From assembly GCF_030294985.1 (NCBI RefSeq), contig NZ_AP024718.1, positions 744,001-808,000 on the forward strand: a stretch of DNA of 64,000 nt. The letters run 5' to 3'. The position numbers were made by a program, and so were the translations under genes. Origin of the DNA: Methylomarinovum tepidoasis. GTDB taxonomy: Bacteria; Pseudomonadota; Gammaproteobacteria; Methylococcales; Methylothermaceae. The number at the start of each line of letters is the position of its first letter. Within the stretch, counting starts at the first letter, position 1. Of the stretch, positions 59,418 to 64,000 are shown in pieces. The notes under the pieces were generated by a model, which searched no databases, was not told where the DNA came from, and saw nothing but the letters and a program-made list of their open reading frames with translations.

Positions 59418-60433
59418 AACCCACCTTCCAGCCCCAACTGGTCAACGATCCTTTTGGCGATCCGGCCCTGTATGTGGAGTTTCTGTTCCAGAAACGGGCC
59501 CTGCTGTTCGATCTCGGCGACATTCACGCTCTCAGCCCGCGCAAGCTGCTGCGCCTGACCCACATCTTCGTCTCCCACGCCCACATGGATCATTTCTACG
59601 GCTTCGACTACTTGCTGCGGGTGTGCCTGGGGCGGGCGATAACCCTCCGCCTCTACGGTCCTGCAGGTTTCATCGACCGAGTCGAACACCGTCTCGGCGG
59701 CTACACCTGGAATCTGGTGGAAAATTACGCCGACGAGCTGATTTTCATCGTCCACGAATGGGAGGGCGGTGCGACGATGGCTCGGGCCCGCTTCCGCTGC
59801 CGCCGGACTTTTGCCCGGGAAGACCTAAGCGCGGTGCCGGTCGAGAACCGGACCCTGGCGGCCGAGCCGGGCCTGAAGGTTCGCGCCGCGGTCCTAGACC
59901 ACAAGATCCCTTGCCTTGCCTTCTGTCTGGAGGAAACCGAACACGTCAACATCTGGAAGAACCGCCTGGAGGAACTGGGCGTTCCCACCGGCCCCTGGCT
60001 GCAGGAACTGAAACGGGCCGTTCTGGCCGGAAAGCCGGATGACCTGATCATCACCGCCTACTGGCGCGATGGGACGATCCCCCGGAAACGCCGCTTCACC
60101 CTGGGCGAACTGAAGCGGAAAATTCTCAGAATCGTCCCCGGGCTGCGCATCGGCTATGTGGTGGACTGCCGCTACGACCCGCAAAACCTCAGAAATTTGC
60201 AGGCTATACTTTCCGGTGTGGACCGGCTTTACATCGAAGCGCCCTTTTCCCATGAGGAGGCGGAGATGGCACGGGAAAAATATCATCTGACCGCCTGGCA
60301 GGCGGGCGACATCGCCCGGCGTGTCGGCGCCAAACGCCTGGTGCCGTTTCATTTCTCCGCGCGTCATCAGCAAAATCCCGAGCTTCTGTATCGTCAGGCG
60401 GCGGAAGGATTCGGCAGGCCCCTGTCATCCTGA
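59414..60433 (+). CDS. RNase Z-like metallo-beta-lactamase-fold hydrolase
   Basis: 339 residues from GTG. VSHAHMDHFYGF is the HxHxDH site, LDHKIPCLAFCLEE matches the RNase Z substrate-side block, YVVDCRY and the final HFSARH give further ligands. It is longer than canonical RNase Z and lacks a clear flexible arm, so true tRNA 3' processing is unproven. Coupled to the GGDEF-EAL gene upstream; 12 bases before the phosphoesterase gene. Confidence 0.82.
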   Translation: MKPTFQPQLVNDPFGDPALYVEFLFQKRALLFDLGDIHALSPRKLLRLTHIFVSHAHMDHFYGFDYLLRVCLGRAITLRLYGPAGFIDRVEHRLGGYTWNLVENYADELIFIVHEWEGGATMARARFRCRRTFAREDLSAVPVENRTLAAEPGLKVRAAVLDHKIPCLAFCLEETEHVNIWKNRLEELGVPTGPWLQELKRAVLAGKPDDLIITAYWRDGTIPRKRRFTLGELKRKILRIVPGLRIGYVVDCRYDPQNLRNLQAILSGVDRLYIEAPFSHEEAEMAREKYHLTAWQAGDIARRVGAKRLVPFHFSARHQQNPELLYRQAAEGFGRPLSS

Positions 60434-60445
60434 AAGACAGCGACA

Positions 60446-61399
60446 ATGACAAAACAGCCTGACAACCAGGAAACGACCCTGCTGAGGCTGCGCCTCGGCC
60501 GCACCCACCTGGAACAGCGCCTGGGGATGGAGGCCGACTTCGAACGCCGGGTCTTCGGCGGTCTGGCGCGCAATTTCTTTCACCTCGAGAACTGGTACTC
60601 GGTTCACGGTTTCATCCGCGGCTGCCTACGGCTGGTCGGTCTGCACGGCCGCGGCCGTCGCAACGCCCGCTGCATCCAAGTGACCCGCAACGAAGTGACG
60701 ATTCCGCATCTTCCGTCCATCTTCGACGGCTTCACCCTGCTGCACCTGAGCGACCTGCATCTGGACATGAGCCCCGATCTGCCGGCAGCCCTGAATGCCG
60801 CCGTGGCCGGGCTGGAATACGACCTCTGCGTTGTCACCGGCGACTTCCGCGCCCGCACTTTCGGTCCCTGGGAACCGGCGCTGGCGGCGCTGGCCCAGGT
60901 CGTCCCGCAGTTGACCGCACCTGTCTTCGGCATTCTCGGCAACCACGACACCGTGCGCATGGTCCCCGGCCTGGAGGCGCTGGGAATCCGCATGCTACTG
61001 AACGAAGCTGCCGCCATCGAGCGGGAGGGGCAGACGATCTGGCTGGCCGGGGTCGACGATCCCCATTACTACCGTGCCGACAATTTGGAAAAGGCCCTGG
61101 ATGCGGTGCCGGAAGGGGAGGTGACCGTACTGCTGGCCCATTCCCCGGAACTGTACCGCCAGGCCACCTATGCCGGCTGCGATCTGTACCTGTGCGGCCA
61201 CACCCATGGCGGCCAGATCTGCCTGCCCGGCGGCATCGCCCTGATGCGTAACGCCGCCGCTCCCTACCGCCTCTGCAACGGCCCCTGGCGCTACGACAAG
61301 CTTCAGGGCTATACCTCGCGCGGCTGTGGCGTGAGCGTGGTGGACGTGCGCTTCAACTGCCCGCCGGAAGTGACGCTCCACACCCTGCGGGCTCAATAA
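60446..61399 (+). CDS. Calcineurin-like metallophosphoesterase (YkuE/YaeI type)
   Basis: 317 residues. Metal motifs LLHLSDLHLDM, VVTGDFRART, ILGNHDTV, LLAHSPELY and LCGHTHGGQICLPGG. No clear membrane helix at the N-terminus. Family members act on lipid-linked or other phosphate esters at the membrane; the substrate here is unknown. Its end overlaps the convergent CarS-like gene by 7 bases. Confidence 0.9.
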   Translation: MTKQPDNQETTLLRLRLGRTHLEQRLGMEADFERRVFGGLARNFFHLENWYSVHGFIRGCLRLVGLHGRGRRNARCIQVTRNEVTIPHLPSIFDGFTLLHLSDLHLDMSPDLPAALNAAVAGLEYDLCVVTGDFRARTFGPWEPALAALAQVVPQLTAPVFGILGNHDTVRMVPGLEALGIRMLLNEAAAIEREGQTIWLAGVDDPHYYRADNLEKALDAVPEGEVTVLLAHSPELYRQATYAGCDLYLCGHTHGGQICLPGGIALMRNAAAPYRLCNGPWRYDKLQGYTSRGCGVSVVDVRFNCPPEVTLHTLRAQ

Positions 61400-61893
61400 G
61401 GCCGCTTGCGGATTCCCAAGCGGTACAGGAGCGGGGAAAGGGTCACCTCGAGGACGAAGAACACCGCCACCAGCAAGAAGATGTTCTCCCAGCGCAACCC
61501 GCACCGTTCCCTGACCCACCACAGCGGCAACAGGCTTTCGGGGAGCTGATCCAGACCGCGGGCCTTACCGCTGGGCGCGATGTCCAGGCGCCGCTTGAGG
61601 AAACTGGACAGCAGATCGCCCGCCAGCGCCCCCAAAGCCACCATCGAACCGGTCTGCCAGGACAGGCCGAGCATCAGGGCGGCCGCCGGCGTGGCCAGCA
61701 GGGCGGCAAACAGTCCGCGCCAGGTCTTGGAAGGGCCGAACAACGGACGGCCGTCCCGCCAGCGCCACCCAAAATCCACCGGCCAGGCGAAACGCTCTCC
61801 GAACAGGTCCCAGGCGACCACCGGCGCGCCGTTGGCCACCAGCAGCAGGCACAACAGCTTGAATTCCAGCACAGCCATCCCCAAGATAAGCAA
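61393..61893 (-). CDS. CarS/DUF46-like CDP-alcohol synthase family membrane protein
   Basis: 166 residues from TTG, or 161 from the ATG at 61878. Hydrophobic segments at about 5-22, 58-75, 78-95 and 135-158. [18 protein letters not shown] and [37 protein letters not shown] match the DUF46 family that includes archaeal CDP-archaeol synthase; bacterial members are of unknown role. The D..SS.KRR and DQ.PE blocks are cytidylyltransferase-like. Confidence 0.82.
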   Translation of the reverse strand: MLILGMAVLEFKLLCLLLVANGAPVVAWDLFGERFAWPVDFGWRWRDGRPLFGPSKTWRGLFAALLATPAAALMLGLSWQTGSMVALGALAGDLLSSFLKRRLDIAPSGKARGLDQLPESLLPLWWVRERCGLRWENIFLLVAVFFVLEVTLSPLLYRLGIRKRPY

Positions 61894-61924
61894 ACAGGCA
61901 AGCCATCATAGCAGGGGAGGAGGG

Positions 61925-62356
61925 ATGGCCGAAGCGGGCTGGGAACATTTCGAACACATGGCCGACATCGGCGTGCGCGGTTGGGGGCCCACCTTGGAGG
62001 AAGCCTTCGCCCAGGCGGCCCTGGCTTTGACCGCAGTCACCACCGACCCGGCCCGGGTCGAACCCAGACAGGCGGTCACCATCGAGCTGGAACGCGACGA
62101 CGACGGCGACCTGGAACTGCTGCTGGTGGACTTTCTCGATGCCGTCATCTACGAGATGGCGGTGCGCAAAATGCTGTTCAGCCGCTTCGATGTCGAGATC
62201 GACGACCGCCGCCTGCGGGCGACTCTGTGGGGCGAACCGGTCGACCGCGCCAGACACCAGCCGGCGGTGGAAGTGAAAGGGGCGACCTTCACAGAGCTGA
62301 AGGTGACCCGGAGCGACGACGGCCGCTGGATCGCCCAGTGCGTGCTGGACGTATGA
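61925..62356 (+). CDS. Archease
   Basis: 143 residues behind [40 protein letters not shown] is the signature start; the acidic [22 protein letters not shown] and the C-terminal [18 protein letters not shown] complete the fold. Archease activates the RNA ligase RtcB, encoded 12 bases downstream. Confidence 0.94.
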   Translation: MAEAGWEHFEHMADIGVRGWGPTLEEAFAQAALALTAVTTDPARVEPRQAVTIELERDDDGDLELLLVDFLDAVIYEMAVRKMLFSRFDVEIDDRRLRATLWGEPVDRARHQPAVEVKGATFTELKVTRSDDGRWIAQCVLDV

Positions 62357-62368
62357 CGAGGTGAAGCG

Positions 62369-63799
62369 ATGGACATCAGCAAGCTCGAGCGTATCGACGA
62401 AACCTGCTGGCGCATTCCGGCCACCGGCAAGATGCGGGTGCCGGTGCTGATCTATGCCGATGAGGCGCTGATCCGCGACATGGACGACAAGGTGGCCGAG
62501 CAGGCCGGCAACGTCGCTTCCCTGCCCGGCATCGTCGGGGCCTGTTACGTGATGCCCGACGCCCACTGGGGCTACGGCTTCCCCATCGGCGGGGTGGCGG
62601 CTTTCGATCCCGACGAGGGGGGGGTGATTTCCGCCGGCGGAGTCGGTTTCGACATTTCCTGCGGGGTGCGCACCCTCACCACCGGCCTCAAGCGCGAAGA
62701 GCTGGAACCGCTGAAAAAATCCCTGGCCGAGGCGCTGTTCATCCACATCCCCGCCGGGGTCGGGAGCAAGGGTTCGATCTCCCTGAACGATGCGGAAATG
62801 AACGCCATGCTCAAAGGCGGAGCGGCCTGGGCGGTGGAACGGGGTTACGGCCGCGAGGCGGATCTGGAACGGATCGAGGAACACGGCTGCATGGCTGGCG
62901 CCGACCCGGCCCAGGTGTCGAAAAAGGCCCGCGAGCGCCAGCGCCGGGAGATGGGCACCCTCGGCTCCGGCAATCACTATCTGGAAGTCCAGGTGGTGGA
63001 GCAGATCTTCAACCCGGATGTGGCCAGGGTCTTCGGCCTGGAGGCGGAGGAAGTGGTGGTCACCATCCACTGTGGCTCCCGCGGCCTCGGCCACCAGATC
63101 GGCAGCGAATACCTCAAGCTGATGCAGAAGGCGGCCAAGGAGGCGGGGATCGAGCTTCCGGACCGGGAGCTGGCCTGCGCCCCGATCCGCTCCCCGGTGG
63201 GGCAGCGTTATCTGGGCGCCATGCGCGCCGGAATCAACTGCGCACTGGCCAACCGCCAGATCATCACCCACCTGGTGCGCCAGGTGTTCGCCGAATTCTT
63301 CCCCGACCACGATCTCAAGCTCATCTACGACGTCTCCCACAACACCTGCAAGGAAGAGGAACACGAGGTCGGCGGCAGGCGGCGGCGGGTCTTCGTCCAC
63401 CGCAAGGGAGCGACGCGGGCCTTCGGCCCCGGCCATCCGGCCCTGCCGGAAGTGTTCAGGCCGGTGGGGCAGCCGGTCATCATCGGCGGCTCCATGGGAA
63501 CCGGCTCCTACATCCTGGTGGGCACCACCGAGAGCGAACGCCACTCCCTGTCCTCGGCCTGCCACGGCGCCGGGCGCTGCCTGAGCCGGCGTCAGGCCAC
63601 CAAAACCTGGAAAGGGCAGCAGGTCATCGCGGAGCTGGAGCGCCAGGGCATCATCGTCCGCAGTCCGTCGATGCGCGGGGTCGCCGAGGAGGCACCGCAA
63701 GCTTACAAGCCGGTGGACGCCGTGGTGAGAGCCGCGGATAAGGCGGGACTGGCCAGGCTGGTGGCGCGGCTGCGGCCCCTGGTCTGCATCAAGGGCTAG
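62369..63799 (+). CDS. rtcB: RNA-splicing ligase RtcB
   Basis: 476 residues. VMPDAHWGYGFPIGGVAAF, GVGFDISCGVRTL, GSGNHYLEVQVV, HCGSRGLGHQIG and the guanylylated His in SACHGAGRCLSRRQA are all present, so the GTP/Mn-dependent joining of 2',3'-cyclic phosphate or 3'-phosphate ends to 5'-OH looks intact. Forms an operon with archease; no RtcA or RtcR is seen nearby. Confidence 0.97.
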   Translation: MDISKLERIDETCWRIPATGKMRVPVLIYADEALIRDMDDKVAEQAGNVASLPGIVGACYVMPDAHWGYGFPIGGVAAFDPDEGGVISAGGVGFDISCGVRTLTTGLKREELEPLKKSLAEALFIHIPAGVGSKGSISLNDAEMNAMLKGGAAWAVERGYGREADLERIEEHGCMAGADPAQVSKKARERQRREMGTLGSGNHYLEVQVVEQIFNPDVARVFGLEAEEVVVTIHCGSRGLGHQIGSEYLKLMQKAAKEAGIELPDRELACAPIRSPVGQRYLGAMRAGINCALANRQIITHLVRQVFAEFFPDHDLKLIYDVSHNTCKEEEHEVGGRRRRVFVHRKGATRAFGPGHPALPEVFRPVGQPVIIGGSMGTGSYILVGTTESERHSLSSACHGAGRCLSRRQATKTWKGQQVIAELERQGIIVRSPSMRGVAEEAPQAYKPVDAVVRAADKAGLARLVARLRPLVCIKG

Positions 63800-63822
63800 C
63801 GCCGGAGCGGAAACGTTCTGGT

Positions 63823-64000
63823 TCAGGCCAGCAGAACCGCCAGCACCCCGGTCATGAAAATGCCGTCGAAGGTGCCGGCCCCACCGATGGAGGCGATGGG
63901 CGCCCCGAGCCGGGGGATGTCCCTAAGATGCAACACGTCGGCCCCGATCAGCACGCCCAGGGTGCCGCAGATGTAGGCGAAAGGCGCCCGGTATTCCTCC
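63823..64000 (-). CDS. DUF1614 family membrane protein, C-terminal end (continues beyond window)
   Basis: The last 58 codons can be read on the minus strand up to a TGA: EEYRAPFAYICGTLGVLIGA, then DVLHLRDIPRLGAPIASIGG and AGTFDGIFMTGVLAVLLA. SIGGAGTFDGIF near the end is typical of DUF1614, a membrane family of unknown function. The 5' part lies outside the window. Confidence 0.75.
   Translation of the reverse strand, partial: EEYRAPFAYICGTLGVLIGADVLHLRDIPRLGAPIASIGGAGTFDGIFMTGVLAVLLA

Noticed and set aside
59414-60433. Assigning rnz to the RNase Z-like gene
   Set aside because: The metal site matches, but length and coupling to a GGDEF-EAL gene are not those of the canonical tRNA nuclease.

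Overview
The window is about 64 kb of GC-rich chromosome with dense, mostly housekeeping genes. It reads as a gammaproteobacterium. The evidence is the gene order: a 6S RNA 3' end before an EVE-domain gene and rpiA; rplU-rpmA-obg-proB divergent from ispB; miaB-phoH-ybeY-corC-lnt; mtnA/mtaD/ubiG/gph; purEK; and exbBD with kdsB. The copper-related genes (a CopC locus and a multicopper oxidase) would fit a methanotroph-like or other metal-handling aerobe, but nothing seen here is diagnostic of genus. No rRNA, CRISPR array or prophage was seen.

Layout: 0-9.2 kb holds 6S RNA (partial), EVE protein, rpiA, a large UPF0182 membrane protein, a SlyD-type FKBP, rpsT with a UUG start, proB, obg, rpmA, rplU, ispB and tRNA-Pro. 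9.3-14.4 kb is a probable metal-uptake locus: TonB receptor, CopC, a membrane-anchored periplasmic protein, a PepSY membrane protein, a DUF3147-like protein and an unknown anchored protein. 14.4-23.7 kb is a minus-strand run: purE, purK, a Wzz/GumC-like protein with an apparent dead tyrosine-recombinase domain at its C-terminus, an ABC exporter, a PHP phosphatase, a glutamate-cysteine-ligase-like enzyme, an M14/AstE-like hydrolase and a HEMAH metalloprotease. 23.9-33.1 kb holds a histone-fold DUF1931 protein, exbBD, a Trm112-like protein, kdsB, a phosphatase, zwf, a dienelactone hydrolase, then an IscB/omegaRNA element inserted before accA-tilS.

33.2-43.1 kb: a small exported helical protein, a dihaem cytochrome c peroxidase, the miaB-phoH-ybeY-corC-lnt group, tRNA-Asn and tRNA-Arg, and glgP. 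43.1-52.4 kb: an orphan membrane protein, an SDR, a decayed MazEF-type toxin-antitoxin remnant, trmL, mtnA, mtaD, a compositionally foreign multicopper oxidase, then ubiG-gph-SDR-sufT. 52.5-64 kb: a diguanylate cyclase, a VOC protein, htpX, a PQQ-type sugar dehydrogenase, sppA with a PepSY protein, a GGDEF-EAL protein coupled to an RNase Z-like hydrolase and a metallophosphoesterase, a CarS-like protein, archease-rtcB and the end of a DUF1614 protein.

The main non-routine items are the IscB element with a foldable upstream RNA (29.18-30.84 kb), the Wzz-recombinase fusion (20.2-22.1 kb), the alien multicopper oxidase translationally coupled into a conserved cluster (47.7-49.6 kb), the mazEF remnant (44.6-44.8 kb) and the TonB-CopC-PepSY locus (9.3-13.8 kb). 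Functions are assigned from recognised motifs and gene order; no database search was run.
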